Positions 16,164-29,000 of a DNA stretch of 64,000 nucleotides are shown here, in pieces; within the stretch, counting starts at the first letter, position 1; each line of letters starts with the position of its first letter. The translations under genes were made by a program, and so were the position numbers. Source of the DNA: Ralstonia sp. A12 (GTDB lineage: Bacteria; Pseudomonadota; Gammaproteobacteria; Burkholderiales; Burkholderiaceae); contig NZ_JSZO01000016.1 in NCBI RefSeq assembly GCF_000801955.1, positions 124,001 to 188,000 of the forward strand. The letters run 5' to 3'. Below the pieces are notes generated by a model that did no database searches, had not been told where the DNA came from, and saw only the letters and a program-made list of their open reading frames with translations.

Positions 16164-18014
16164 TTACTCGCGGTGCGGCGCAGCCGGGCTGGCCACGAAG
16201 CCGCCGCCCGAGGTATCGATGCGCTGTTCCGCATGCGCAGCGCGCGCCGCGGTATCGCCCAATACAACGGTGGCGCGGCCGTCGCCGTGCTCTTCGGCCA
16301 GGCGCGTGGCGAACTCATCCACGAACACCGCCATGTCCGCCGCGATGGCGTCCGAGCGCGAGGCGAGCCAGTTGTAGCCAAAGAGCGCGGGAATCGCCAC
16401 ACCCAGGCCGGCTGCCGTACACAGCAGTGCTGCAGCCATGCCCGGTGCCACCGAGTTGATGTCCACCGCGCCCGCCATGGCGGCCACCACGAACACCAGC
16501 ATGATGCCGATCACCGTGCCGAACAGACCCACGTACGGTGCGCCCTCAATGGTGGTCGACAGCCAGTTCATGCGGCGCGCCATGCGCTCGTTCTCGCGCA
16601 CCATCACGCCTTCCATGGCAGCGCGAATGGCGGAGATGGTGGCCGCCGACACCGCGTTGATGTCGAAGCCGCGCTCATGGCGCAACTGCATCTCACGGAT
16701 GGCGATTTCGTACAGGCGCCACAGCGAGGAATCTTGGCGAACATCCGCCCCCACCTTGCCACCACGCACCAGCGAGTCGAGCGATGCGCCGGCCGTCTCA
16801 CGAAACACCGCCATGAAGCGCGCATTGGCGCGCGCCACCGTGCTGTAGTAGCGGCTCTTGGTGATCATGATGGCCCACGACCCCGCCATCATCAGGCCCA
16901 GTACGCATACCACCACCCACGCGTCCACGGGCATGGCCGCGAGGATGAAGCCGAAGTGGCTCTTGCCGGCTTGCTGTTCATCCGGCCCCATCGAGACGAG
17001 GCGCGATTCAGCACCCTGCGCAACGGCATCTGCCTGGATCAACCCAGCCGAGCGTGCCGTCTTGGACAGGCGCAGCTCATCAATGGCGCCATTGAACGGG
17101 GTCAGACCCGTACCGCCCAGGGCGTCGCCACCCACGGCTGCTGCGGTGTTGAGTGCGGGCAGATGCGCGGCCAGGTTGGCTGCCACAGCGCCGTTCACGT
17201 AGAGGTGCACGCCCTGTTCATCTGCGGTGGCCGCCACATGCGACCACTGGCCCGCGCGCACCGGTTGGCCCGGCTCGCTGCGCTGGCCGTTCACCTGAAC
17301 AAACGGCACGCCGTTGTCGATACCGAGCACAAACTCATTGGTACCCTCACGGCGCGCGTAGACCACCTGCCCTGCCGCCAGCGTAGCGGGCCGCACCCAC
17401 GCGGACACCGTGAACGGGCCGTTGGCCTGCGTGGCCAGCGACGGCGACACCGGCAGCATCAGCGGCGTACCGTTGAACTGTGCGCCCTTGCCGATCACGC
17501 TACCTTCAAACGTGGTGACAGGCGTGAATGCGTGGTTGCCGTAGCCCGTCGTGTCCCGCGGCTGCGTGCCGGTCTCGCTGAAGTGGTAGACCAGCGTGTA
17601 GTCCGGGTCAAAGGTCATCTGACCATTGCTCGATGCCGGCGCCTTGCGGTTGCCGTAGTACATCCAGACGCGTTGCGGTGCGTTGGTCGTGACCGTCGGC
17701 ACATCCACCCAAACCAGCGCGATGCCCAGCAGCGGATCGAACTGCTCGATCTGATAGTTCAGCACCGTCTTGTCATCGGCAGCGATGAAGCGCAGGTCGG
17801 TACCGTTCTCGCTCGTGCCGTCAAAGCTGAAGTTGCCGGTATGCAGGCGCACCAGCACGGGCGTGCGGCCGGCATCGCTCTTGAGCGCACCGCCTTGCGG
17901 GCCGGCATCCACGGTGATCGGTTTGCGATAGGCCCAGTCGGGCTGCCACCATGCCAGCGCGGTGCCGGGCAGGAAGGCGCTCAGCAGCGTGAGCAGAAAC
18001 AGAATGCGTCGCAT
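16164..18014 (-). CDS. DUF2341-LamG-ExbB fusion protein
   Basis: A protein of 616 residues joining an exported carbohydrate-binding-like region to a proton channel. A signal peptide (1-22, ending TALA) is followed by a DUF2341 domain (about 25-150, WWQPDWAYRKPITVDAG), a LamG/concanavalin-like domain (about 170-320, GPFTVSAWVRP and SHVAATADEQGVHLYVNG), a membrane helix (about 365-385), and a full MotA/TolQ/ExbB domain to the end with EGAPYVGLFGTVIGIMLVF and the last helix LLCTAAGLGVAIPALFGYN. The N-terminal 350 residues should face the periplasm. DUF2341-ExbB proteins are known from Burkholderia and Xanthomonas genomes; what the exodomain binds is unknown. Confidence 0.9.
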   Translation of the reverse strand: MRRILFLLTLLSAFLPGTALAWWQPDWAYRKPITVDAGPQGGALKSDAGRTPVLVRLHTGNFSFDGTSENGTDLRFIAADDKTVLNYQIEQFDPLLGIALVWVDVPTVTTNAPQRVWMYYGNRKAPASSNGQMTFDPDYTLVYHFSETGTQPRDTTGYGNHAFTPVTTFEGSVIGKGAQFNGTPLMLPVSPSLATQANGPFTVSAWVRPATLAAGQVVYARREGTNEFVLGIDNGVPFVQVNGQRSEPGQPVRAGQWSHVAATADEQGVHLYVNGAVAANLAAHLPALNTAAAVGGDALGGTGLTPFNGAIDELRLSKTARSAGLIQADAVAQGAESRLVSMGPDEQQAGKSHFGFILAAMPVDAWVVVCVLGLMMAGSWAIMITKSRYYSTVARANARFMAVFRETAGASLDSLVRGGKVGADVRQDSSLWRLYEIAIREMQLRHERGFDINAVSAATISAIRAAMEGVMVRENERMARRMNWLSTTIEGAPYVGLFGTVIGIMLVFVVAAMAGAVDINSVAPGMAAALLCTAAGLGVAIPALFGYNWLASRSDAIAADMAVFVDEFATRLAEEHGDGRATVVLGDTAARAAHAEQRIDTSGGGFVASPAAPHRE

Positions 18015-18072
18015 GGCAGAAACTCTCCGAAGACAAAGCAGGTAAGCGGTTGGACGTGGCTCGGTAGCGCGT

Positions 18073-19737
18073 TCAATAACTGGCGTTCACGCTAAAGTTC
18101 ACGCGTGGCGTATGCGCACGCGTGCCGGGGCCGTCGCGCAGCGGATAGCCAAACTCCAGGCGGCCACGCACGTAGTCGGTCAACTTGAAACTGGTGCCGA
18201 AGCCCAGCGAGAGAAGCGAGAAGCTGCTCGCCTGCTCTACTTGCGCCTGACGCAGGCGCAGGTAGGCGGCATCGGTAAAGAGGTAGAAGCGCAGTTCATC
18301 CAGCGCTGGAGCGAACTTGTTGAACGGCGCCGTCCGCCACTCAAGCGAGGCCAGTGCACCGTAGTCACCCGTCGCTTCCGCAGACAGGTAACCACGCACA
18401 CTGCTCATGCCGCCCGCAGCAAACTGTTCGCTCGATACCAGCGGCGAATCCGACAACTGCCCTGCCACGCGCACCACGGCCTGCGAGCCGCCCTGGAAGG
18501 TGTGCGTCTCGGTGGCATCAGCCTTGAAGGCGAGGAAGCTGGAGCGTGAATTCACGCGCTTGTAGTCGTAGGCCTGTTCGCTGCTGCCGTAGCCAAACAG
18601 GCTGCGCGTGCCGGCGGTGGCGCTCAGGTTGAGGCTGAGCGTGTCGCGCTCGCTCTGGCGATAGCCCGTGTAGTACAGCGAGATGGGCGCGTACTTGAGC
18701 GGCACGTGGTCGCTTGTGCTGCCAAAGCGCAGGCTCTCGGCGTTGTCCTTGAAGTCGATGCCCACACCAAGCTGTTGCCACCACGCGCCTGCTGTCGGCA
18801 GCACGTAGTTGGCCTTCACGCCCACCGCGTGGCCCTTGCCCAGCACGCTGGTGCCGCCCGTCGTGGCAACGTTGCTGTCGGACTTGTAGCCCGAGAACTC
18901 CAGGCTCCAGTTCGTATCAGGAATGGGTGCGGTGTACGCACCTGACCACACGCGTGCCTGGCTGAAATCCTGTGGCGCCCCAAAGAACGACAACGACGCG
19001 CGATGCCCGAGCTGCCACAGGTTGTCGTGGCTGATCGACGCCGTCATACGCAACGGACGGGTCTCGGCACTGTGGTCGTTGTTCAGCCCAAGGCTGGCGT
19101 GCACCGGCGACTTGTCGTCCACCTTCAGGTCGACATCCATCGTGCCGGGCACCGCGCCCGGGCGCACTACCGGAATCACCTGCCGATCGGCCCGGTTGAG
19201 CGTGGACAGTTCTGTCTGCGCCTGCGTGAAATCGGGCACCTTGCCCTCCTGCAGCGCAGGCACGCCCTCACGCACCAGACGCGGCGACGTGTACTCCGCG
19301 CCCGTCACGCGCACACGGCCCACGCGTGTTTCATTCACCTGCAGGATCACCACACCGCCAGTCACCTGCTGTTCGGGCAGATCCACATAGACGGACTGAT
19401 AGCCCTTGGCCTGATACACGGCCAGCAATGCGGCGCGCGCATCCTCAATGTCCTTGAGCGTGCGATCGGGCCCGAGGAACGGTGTGACGGTCTTCTCGAT
19501 GGTGCGCACGTCGAGCATGGTGTTGCCGCGCACGACGTACTCGTTGATGTTGACCTTGCGCTGCGGCGCAGGCTCGGAAGACGCGGCTGCCACCGGTGCA
19601 GCAGCAGGTGCCGGCGGCTCTTGCGCCAGGACCACGCCGGGCATCAGCAGCGAAAGCATCGCCAGCTGGACACTCCCCACAGACGTGTGTTTCTTGAATT
19701 CGGACATGCGTTGGCTCAGTGCCGATTCGGCATTCAT
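18073..19737 (-). CDS. TpsB two-partner secretion transporter (ShlB/FhaC type)
   Basis: A protein of 554 residues. Signal peptide ending PGVVLAQ; an ATG at 19707 would give a shorter leader. Then a Pro/Ala stretch, POTRA domain 1 with VNINEYVVRGNTML and RTIEKTVTPFLGPDR, POTRA 2 with VTGAEYTSPRLVREGVPALQ, and the barrel with the conserved VRGY (SSVRGYLSAEA) of the lid-lock loop, ending in a C-terminal aromatic (NVNFSVNASY-like end). It should export the giant TpsA encoded just upstream. Unusually, the tpsA-tpsB gap is 287 bases and contains a long hairpin. Confidence 0.9.
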   Translation of the reverse strand: MNAESALSQRMSEFKKHTSVGSVQLAMLSLLMPGVVLAQEPPAPAAAPVAAASSEPAPQRKVNINEYVVRGNTMLDVRTIEKTVTPFLGPDRTLKDIEDARAALLAVYQAKGYQSVYVDLPEQQVTGGVVILQVNETRVGRVRVTGAEYTSPRLVREGVPALQEGKVPDFTQAQTELSTLNRADRQVIPVVRPGAVPGTMDVDLKVDDKSPVHASLGLNNDHSAETRPLRMTASISHDNLWQLGHRASLSFFGAPQDFSQARVWSGAYTAPIPDTNWSLEFSGYKSDSNVATTGGTSVLGKGHAVGVKANYVLPTAGAWWQQLGVGIDFKDNAESLRFGSTSDHVPLKYAPISLYYTGYRQSERDTLSLNLSATAGTRSLFGYGSSEQAYDYKRVNSRSSFLAFKADATETHTFQGGSQAVVRVAGQLSDSPLVSSEQFAAGGMSSVRGYLSAEATGDYGALASLEWRTAPFNKFAPALDELRFYLFTDAAYLRLRQAQVEQASSFSLLSLGFGTSFKLTDYVRGRLEFGYPLRDGPGTRAHTPRVNFSVNASY

Positions 19738-19913
19738 TCGTGTGTTGTGCGATGCGCGGCTGTGTCGTTTGTCAGCCGTCGGTCTTCACAGGAATGACGT
19801 TTGCTGAAATCCAAATCCGCAAACATTTTGTGATGTCACGCAAGCTTCATGAAGCAACGCGCGACACAGCATGGCGTGATCGAACGCACGCCATGAAGCC
19901 GCATGGGAAGGGG

Positions 19914-19951
19914 CTCTGCGGCGCATCCACATGTTTGGATGCACCGCAGAG
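19914..19951. other. Long hairpin between tpsA and tpsB
   Basis: CTCTGCGG (19914-19921) pairs with CCGCAGAG (19944-19951), and GCATCCA (19923-19929) with TGGATGC (19936-19942), with one mismatch and a six-base loop. There is no T-run on either side, so it is not a classical terminator. It lies 110 bases after the tpsA stop and could stabilise the 3' end or lower expression of tpsB and the genes after it. Confidence 0.6.
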
Positions 19952-20024
19952 TGAAGAGACATCGCGCGCTGTATGACCACGCGATGACGATGGGGTGAAG
20001 AACGCTTGCCGCCCGCTTACGGCA

Positions 20025-23000
20025 TCACAGGTTCTTGCGTTCGGCTGCGGTGAGCCGCATCTTCTGGCGCTCGGTCAGATCACCATTGCCGATCATCTGG
20101 AAGGCGCTTCCTGGGTCGTAGCTGCTGCGGTCTTGGCGCTCGGGCGGCGGTGCCTTCTGCGCGCCGTCGCCGTTCTCGCCGCCACCTGCTCCGCCATAGC
20201 CGAGCACCTGCACGGTGATGATGGACGGCAACCCATTGCGTGCGGCCGCCTGCTGCTGACGCATCACGTCTTGCGCCGCTTGCGTGGCTGAATTGGCCGC
20301 TGCACTGGCTGAGCTAAGCGCGTTCACGTTGACCAGCGCCACCGTCGGGATACCGCGCGACTCACCTTGCGCCTGGATGTTGGCGGCGTTCACCACACGC
20401 AGCGCGGCCACGTTGATGTCGCCCGACACCCGGATGCCCGCCTCGCCCGGGTCGACCGTGCCCAGCGGCGCGATCAGGTCAACGTCACCGCGTGGCACTT
20501 CGGGAATCGGGTTGAGTGTGGCAATGCCCGCGCCAGAACTCGGCACCTGCGGCGACAGCGTGATGTTGCCCACGCTGTCATACACGCGCAGCGGCGGCGT
20601 ATAGAGCAGCGAGGTCTTGGAACCGCGCCCCGCGTTGATGTCACCCTCGGCCGACCACACCAGAATGCTGCCACCAAACGTGGTCATGATGCGCGACAGG
20701 CCCAGCAGCACGCTGTCCTTCGAATAGACCTGGATATCGCCCGAGCCCTGCGTGAGCAGACCCGAAGTGGCTGGCGGCACTTGACCCTCCACACCCACGA
20801 TCAGCTTGCCGCCCGGCGTGAGCATCTGGATACCGCCACCGAAGTCCGTGCGAATGCCGGACGGGCCGAACATCGTGATGGTGCCGTCGCGCTGGATCGG
20901 CCGGCCTTGCGCATCCTTGTCCGGGAACAGCGACGCGATGGCTTGGCGCCCGCGCAGATAGCTGCCGAAACGGCGGCTGGTTGGGTCGTTGTACTCACGG
21001 CCGCCCGCCTGCAGCTCACTGAAGTACACCGAGCGGGCAAACACGCGCTGCTGCTCCGCCGGCAACCCCAAGTAGAACGCGAGCGCGCCATCTTGCGTAC
21101 CGGTGTAACCGAAGCGCGTCTGCAGCCAGTCGAGCAGTTCCTTCTGATACGTCTTGACCACCCTGCCCGTTTGATCAGCCAGCGGTGCGTTCGGATTGGC
21201 CAGGTTGGCCGCATCGAGGTAACGGCGTGCGAACGTCGTGAAGTCCGCACCGGCTGCGCCCGCGCCTGCCATGACACTGATGCCTGCGCCGCTGCCGCGA
21301 TCATCCGGGCCGACGGAGATGGCGGTACCGATACGGCCAATGCTCTCCAGCAAGCCCTTGTCTGCCTGATACAGGTTGCGGCCGGCGGTGACCTCCAGCG
21401 TGCCCGGGCCGGCCACGCGGAAGTTGCCGAACAGGATGTCACGGCCAGCAGAGACGACGGAGATGTCGTTGGGGTTGTTGTTGAGGAGGAGGTTGCCGGT
21501 GGAGGTGGTGTTGCTGAACCCCGTTGGGGTGGAAGTGCCTGGAGCAGTGCCAGCGCCCACGATGTCACGGCCGGCCAGGATCCAGGTCGGTTTGGCTGCG
21601 ACATACCAAGTCGATTGCGACTTGGGTGACACCTGCTTCCCGCCTGCGGTGAAGTCCAGCAGGTCGCCTGTGCGCAAGCCAACGATGTCGCCATTGACAG
21701 CATAGAAACGCGCGGGCTCGCTATCGTTCACATGCAGCAAGCCGGACGCTGTATCCGGACCAAATGCGAACAACGTCCCACCACCTCCTCGCGTGAAAGC
21801 CGTGCCATCCGCACTCGTGTTGTCAACCAAGAGCACGGTACCAGCACCCGCCCCATAGCCAGCGAAGCCAGGGTTGAACGGCGTTACCAGCGCACTTTGC
21901 GATGCACCGGACTGGCTGATCGCGTAGCCATTCGCATACAACGATCCGTTGGCGAGAATTTCAAGTTGACCGAACGGCGAAGGCGCCAGCACAAGCGATG
22001 TATTGGCGCTGTCACCGCCCCCGTAGTAGACATTGCCTCGCGCAGCCACAGCACGCAACGTGCTCGGGTATACGAATCGGCCATCTGTCGGAGCACCAAC
22101 ACCCCCTGTGCCTGGCGCCCGGCGACTTTGTGTAGTGGGGGTCAGGTTTCCACCGGCGGAGAACAGGTTCAGCGTTGTGCGATCCGTCCACAGTGAGAAC
22201 CAGCTATATCCACCGCCGGATTGCGGTACCAGCACGCCACCCAGTGTCGGTGAATAGGGCGTTGCATTCTGTTGGCTGAGGCGGCCGGCATCTCCAATGG
22301 CAGCCAGGACCAGATCCCCACGGGTGGATAGGTTGACCGTCGCGTCGCCCGGCACAATCGTCAGCCCGCCCTGCGGCACAGCCCCGGTGGCGGCAAAGAC
22401 GTCTCGCCCACGGGGGTCGTTCGGCATGGCGGCCCCGTAGGCCGCAGAGTCTAGGGCAAGCCGACCAATGGCACCCGCTTCCACACTCAGGTTGCCGCGC
22501 AGGTTCGTCAGCACACCGTCGATATCCGGGCTGCTGCCATACGTGTTGCGGAAAGCCGAATCCAGCGGATTGATCGCACCCTGAGTGCCAAGCTGCAGAT
22601 CGCCGCCACCCGTCATCACCAGTTTGCCGTCCGGCCCGACGCGCCCCGTGCTGGCTACGGCAATGTTCAGCGCTTCGCTTGTCGGTTGCGACTTGGTACC
22701 AGGGTTCGACTGCACGCCAACGTCGCCGCCTGCCCTGACTTGAACGTTGCCGCCGCCCAGCGCGCCAATTCCCGTGAAGCCCACGAGCCTGGGAGCAGTC
22801 AAGGTGCTGACCCCTGGCACCGAAGACACATACGTGCCGAAGTTGACCCACCATGCCGTCGGCAGGCCGGACCCCGTACCGCCCTGGCGCCAGAGCCAAT
22901 CGCCTGGATTGTTGCTGAACGTCGGACCGCTCCCCAGCGTATGCCCGGTGATTGCACCTTGCGACGACAGCAGGACGTTGCCGCCGCGCTCCGGATACCA

Positions 23001-26000
23001 CGCCTGATACAGGCTCGTTGTCGGATCGCCGTTGACGAACGGTTCATATGCCGTGCCATCAGGACCGAGGACCGTGTTGCCGGTGGTGCGCTCCGTGCCG
23101 CGCCGCTGGTTGTAGGGGTTGTTGCCGCTGCTATCGAGCAGCGGCGTGGACTGCGTTCCAGCCGTATAGACGCCGTAGATCGAACGTATGTCGATGCCGC
23201 CACCGCTGATCAAATCCAGATCGCCTGTGCCAGTGCGAAGAACGCTGAAAAGCGGAAAGCGCGGGGCCAGGGTCGTTTCTCCAGGCACGGCCTGACAATA
23301 GTCACCGAGGTCGCAGAGGAACAAAAGGTCATCAGGCACGGTTTCTCCGGGCGTACCAAACCCCCCGTCTTTCCACACTACCCGAGCAGGAAGCGACTGT
23401 GCCACCGCAGACAGATGCGCATCTCCCAGCACGAGACTGGCGGCTTGCCGCGCATCGGGACGCACAGCGCGACTGTCCGCAGCACTGATATCCGCTCCGC
23501 TAACCAACCGCATCGACCACGACTCGGTGCCGGATTTCAGCATGGGCGCAATCGCCCAGTTGCTGCCCTGCGAGCCATTCACCGTGTCGCGCAGTTCGAC
23601 AAACTTGGCGTCGTCGGGCAATTTCACGTCGGCCGAGCCAGGAATGAGCGCACCGACCGACAGGGCCAATGCCCCATTCAACGCAACACCGTCCGGGCCT
23701 TGTGCAGCGAGCGAAACGCCTTTAGGCCAGACGATCGAAGCGACCGATACAGGTGCAGCAATCACACTGCCTGCATCCAGCACCATCCCGGCCGCGAGCG
23801 CCGTGTCTTGCCGCAAGACCGTGCCAGCGGGGTACTGCACGTTGCCTGCCGCATCGCGCACGGCCGCCCGCAGCACCGTACCGGCGGGCAAGTTCAACGC
23901 CTGGCCCAGTGTGAGACTGGCCGGCACCGTTGCATTGGCCGGCAGCGTAAACGAGCGCAGCGGCACGTCGTAGTTGAGCATCGTGCCCGGGGCAAACAGC
24001 GTGCCATCGGCCAGCGTAATGCCGCCGCGCGGGACGATGATGTCGTTGCCGTAGGGCTGCTTACCGGCGGTCAACAACCAGCCCGCGTCGTCCTGCGTAG
24101 CCGGCGGTGGTGCAAACCCATCGTTGATGCTGCCCAGCACTTGCAACTTGCCACCTGCACGCATCACCAACGCGCCGGGCTCGCCGGAACCACGCACGTT
24201 CGGGTCGGCATTGGGGCCGTAGCGGTAGCCCGAGAAATCAAGATCGCCGCGCACCAAGAGGTTGCCGTCCGGCGTGGCACTGACGATCTCCACTCCAGGT
24301 CGCAGGTGATATGCGCTGCCGTAGGTCTTCAAGCCAGCCAGGCGCGCCTGCAGATCGCTGTTGTTCCAGGCAGCATTGATGAAGCTCCGGCTATCGGCAT
24401 CAATGCCGTCCATCCACGCCTGCGTGATGACCTGGTTAGGCTTGCCATCTACCGTAGGCGCCGTATCGACCGGTGCATTGTCGTAGCGGCGGAAGCCCTG
24501 CACGGCGATGCTCCTGGCACCACGGATGTCGAGCGGGCCTGCGGCATTGATGGCCAGATCGCCCTGGGTGTCCGAGCCGACGCGCGGTGCGCTGAGCGTA
24601 ACGGTGCCGCGTGCCACGTTGTCCGCCGCACGCACGTCAATCACGGCCCCAGATGACAACGTAAGACGCCCTTCTGTGGCGCGCAACTCAACGATGCCGC
24701 GGTTGGGCGCGTCGATGGGTAAGCCGTAGCTGTCCACACGCAGGCGTGTGCCGTGCGCATCAAGCACAGCGCCCGAGCCGAGTGTGAGCCCATTGCGCGC
24801 GGCCAGGCGGATCGTGCCCGGCTGCTCACCGCTGGCATCCACACGGCCGTTGACGGTCAGGCTGCCACCATCGAGCGATACGTTGATCGTGTTGGCCTTC
24901 AGTTCATCGCCAATCGTCAGGTCGCCCTGCTTGATCTGGAAGCTGCGCGAACCGGTCATGCCGCCTGCGGTCAGGCGCTGGTTGAAGCCGGTGAAATCGT
25001 TCAGCGTTTGTGCACGCACGTCGACGCTGCCGGCTTGCCACGGCACATTGGTGCCGCCTGCATCGTAGCGGCCGCTTGCCGTACCACGGATGGTGCCGGC
25101 CAGATCAACGCGGCCTGCTGCCGCATCCAGCGCCGTCACCGACACACTGCCGGCACGGTTGTTCTGCGCGGAGACATCGACGACTGAGCCTGCCGCCTGG
25201 CTCACGTTGCCATGCGCGCTGTCGATCAGCACGTCGCCACCCGCGCTGTACTTCGTCACGTCGTTCATCGGCACTGCGCGACCCGCCACATCAATGCGCG
25301 ATGCGTCGGCCAGCGTGACGCCGCTGTCACCGGAGATCGTCAGCTTGCCGCTCGGCAGCACGATGGCACTGGCCACGTTGACAGTGTTGCCCTTGAGGCC
25401 GATCTCCGCACCGAGCGCATCCGTGCTCACAGTGCCGGCACCCGATGGTGCAGCAACGTTGAGTGCCCCGCCTGCGGTGAATCGGTTGATGGAACCCGAT
25501 TCGCCCGTGAGCAACGGCGTGACGAAATTGAGGTTGCCACCGCTGTACTGATAGCCGGTGCCGGCCTGATACGCACCCTGCGTTTGATACACCGACAACG
25601 TATTGCGGTTGTTGGCCGTGATCTTGTCACTGGCCTGCACATTCATGTTGGAAAAGCCGAGCACCAGGCGGTCCAGCGTGAGCTGTGTGTCGGGCTGGCT
25701 GAACGGGCCGTAGCCGAAGACCACGTCGCGGGCAACGATGTTGAGCGTGCCGCTACCCGTACCGGCGCCGCCTGCGATGACGCCACCGGGTTTCGCGCTC
25801 GACGGTGCCTGATTGGAAGTCCGGAGAACGCCATCGCTCACGCCGTTCCATACCAGCTTGTCGGTCGTGATCGTCGCAACGTCGCCCGCGCCGCCCAGGC
25901 CGTAGATGGCGGGTGTATTGAGCATGAACGATGCGAGTGACGATTTTCCCGTCACCGGATCGATCGTGTTGAGCGCCGTCGTGCCGTAGAAGTTGATCGA

Positions 26001-29000
26001 CTGCGAGGCAGTCAGAACTAGGTTTTCCAACTTCGGCACGCCAATGCCTGTATTGCCGGCAAGCAGACGACTGAGCAGATCCTGATTCAGGCGCAGGCCA
26101 CTCGGCAGCACGCTGGCGGCAGCGTCCAATGCCGCCTGCTCGCCGATGTTGATGCTGGGCATTGACAGCGTGAGGTACTTCGCACCGTAGCGGGCACCGT
26201 CGCTCAGACTGATCTGACCGTTGCCTTGCGTTGAAAGCAGAAGTGAACCCTTTCCATAGAGCTCGGCCTTGCCAATCGAGATACCGGCCGAACCGCCTGC
26301 CAGTTGGTTCTGAACGACATTCAAAAGGCCATTGGAAACGGCGATGAGATTCGAGTTGGTGGTATAGATGTAGCCGTCCGTCGATGGGTAAGGCGTCTGT
26401 GTGCCTTGGCCAAGGGTGCTGATGCGCGCACCATCCTCGACCGTGATACCGCCCGCCTGGGCAATCAGGAAAACTTCACTGCCCGCGAGCTGCGCGCCGG
26501 AACGCACAGCCACGGCATTGATGTTGCCCTCCAACGAACGCAGACCGCTGCTTTGCGTCTGCACACCACCACCGATCATCATGCGCGGCGCGCCGATGGC
26601 ATTCAAGGCGCCTGCATCCAGAGAGATGAATCCGGGCGTGGCTTGCGCACCCGTCGCCGTCACTTCAATATTCCGAGCGGGGCTCGAACTACTGCTGTCT
26701 ACCGCCAGGGTCCCCGCATAGCCACCCGGCGCCGCATCGAAGCGTGCCGATCCACCAAACTTCAACGCGCTGAGCGTTGAGTCAGGGTCTTGATAGACAA
26801 GCTGGAGCGTCTTGCCGTCTGAGGGCAGCATGGCGCGCGGATAGCCAAAGCGGGCCGCATTTGCCTGGAGAAAATCGGCGTAGCTCGTCTCGTTGTACTG
26901 AGAGCGCATACGCACGGCTTCGCCGGGCGTCAGGATGATTTGCGAAGGCAGCGCTGCCTGCAGACCTGTATTGGCAGTGCCCAGCACACCGCCTGCAAGC
27001 CACGACCCGTCTCCAAGCTTGCTCGCGCCGGTCAGTAGAGGATTGGCCTGCCCGACTTCGACGCGATATGCGCCCGGTAGCAATGCATACGCTGCGGGCA
27101 GCAAGGTATAGACACCCGGCGAGAGGCCCGGAATGCCCGCACCAATGGTGATCTGGCGCCCCACAACAGCGACGCCCGCGCCCGCATCAAACGGCGCATA
27201 GGCACTGTGATAGCCGGGCACGATGGCATACACACTGTTGCTCTTGGCGCTGTAGGCAAGTGTCGGGTTCGCGTTGATCAGCGGTGTCGTGAGCACATCC
27301 ACCGAGCCACCCCGGCCGCTAACAAAGCCGGCCCCTGCAACATTGCCACCGCCCGACATATCGACGATGGCGCCAGGCGCCACATCGAACGCATTCCCCG
27401 CCAGCCGGACTGCGCTCGAACTGCCGAGCGACAGCGGCGTATCCCCAATCGAGGCACCGTTGTATGTGTATCTCACGCCGTCGGAAGTGCCGCCGTAGGG
27501 CAAGATCAATCCCACCGCGCTCACAGAAGTCAGACTGCCGGGGAGCAGGTGCACGCGACGTGTCGCTGCGGGCACACCGTCATAGATGGTGCCACCGAGC
27601 AACAGATTGCCCAACGGCGCACGCAAGACCCCGCCTTGCTCCACTTCCGGTGCAAGTATCTGCAGCGTACCGAACACACTGTCGGGCACGTCCGGAAGTT
27701 GCTCGCCGTTGCGCCCCAGCGTGACGCGCTCCGTCGCAGCAAGCTTGGCGCTCGCGGCGCTCACCGGATAGACCTGTGCCGCATTCAACGTAACTTGTCG
27801 TGAGCCACCCGCACCCAGTTGCGCGCGAATGTCACCCGTGCTGTTGAACGTCATTGCGTCAAAGCCGGCTCGCGCGATTTGCAATGCGGGTTGCAAATAG
27901 GGTTGCTCCACCGGGCCGTACGCGCCAGCGCCATAGGCGAACCCCAGGTCGAGCAGATCGGCATCAACGGTCAGCCCGGCCTGCGTGACCACAGGCGATA
28001 CGGTTTTCAGCTTGAGCAACTCCTGCACGCCGGTCTTGCCACCACCAATGACCGGATACAGTGCGCCATTCAAGGGGACGACGGCAGTGCTGGCGAACCG
28101 CACGTACGGTGCGGCCAAGTGCACATTGGAAGCGCCATCCCGGGTGGACAGCGCATTGCTCTGCACCTGTAGGCTGCGGCCCATCGTCACGTTGACGGGA
28201 CCATCGAACGTCACCATGTCGGCGTAGACCCGCAGCGAGTCAAAGCCGCCTGCGGCAATTTGATCTGTACTGACGCGCGCCCGTCCATAGGCCAGCGCCG
28301 GACTGGCCACATGGGGCTGCAAATCACCAGGCAATATTGGGCGGTAGGCCGAACCGATCTCCAGTTCCCGTGGCACAACAACTGCATTGGGAATGATGTC
28401 CGTCTGGCTAACCATGTAGCGCGGCGTTTCCAGAATGACCGCAAGCGTGCCACCAGCAGCGCCAGCGCCGCCTGCATTGGCGCGCGCCGTGCCATCCAGA
28501 TAGATGCCGTTGTACGACGCAAGCGCAATCGTGCCGCCATCGCCGGCCAACGCTACAGGGCGTGTCGCCACACCCATCGGGATGGCGGCGCCTGAGCCTT
28601 CCTGCAGATCGACCATCGCATAGGCACCGGATGCATCAAGCACCGCACCGGGGCGGATGACGATAAAGGCGTTGGCTGCAGGCTCAATCCCTCCCGTGCT
28701 GCGCGGGCCATTCGGGCCAATGGCGATCGTGCCGCCGTTGCCCGCAATGCCGTAACGCCGGCCAAACTGGTCGACTGCAGTCACAGCACGTGCTGCGACG
28801 TCCAGAACAGCATGATCGCCAACCCAGATCGAGCGTGTCAGATCAAAGTAATCTGCTCTGCCGGTATCGACGTTGGCATTGTTCATCTGCAGCACCTTGA
28901 TCGTGCCGCCCGGTGCTGTAATCACCCCATCAATCGTGATCTGCCCCGGCGTCTGCAGCGTCACCGTCTGCCCCGGGTCCACCACAATGCGCGCGCCCTG

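Noticed and set aside
15696-18095. 799-residue plus-strand frame opposite exbD and the ExbB fusion
   Set aside because: Arg/His/Gly-rich composition typical of shadow frames; the minus strand has recognised domains throughout.
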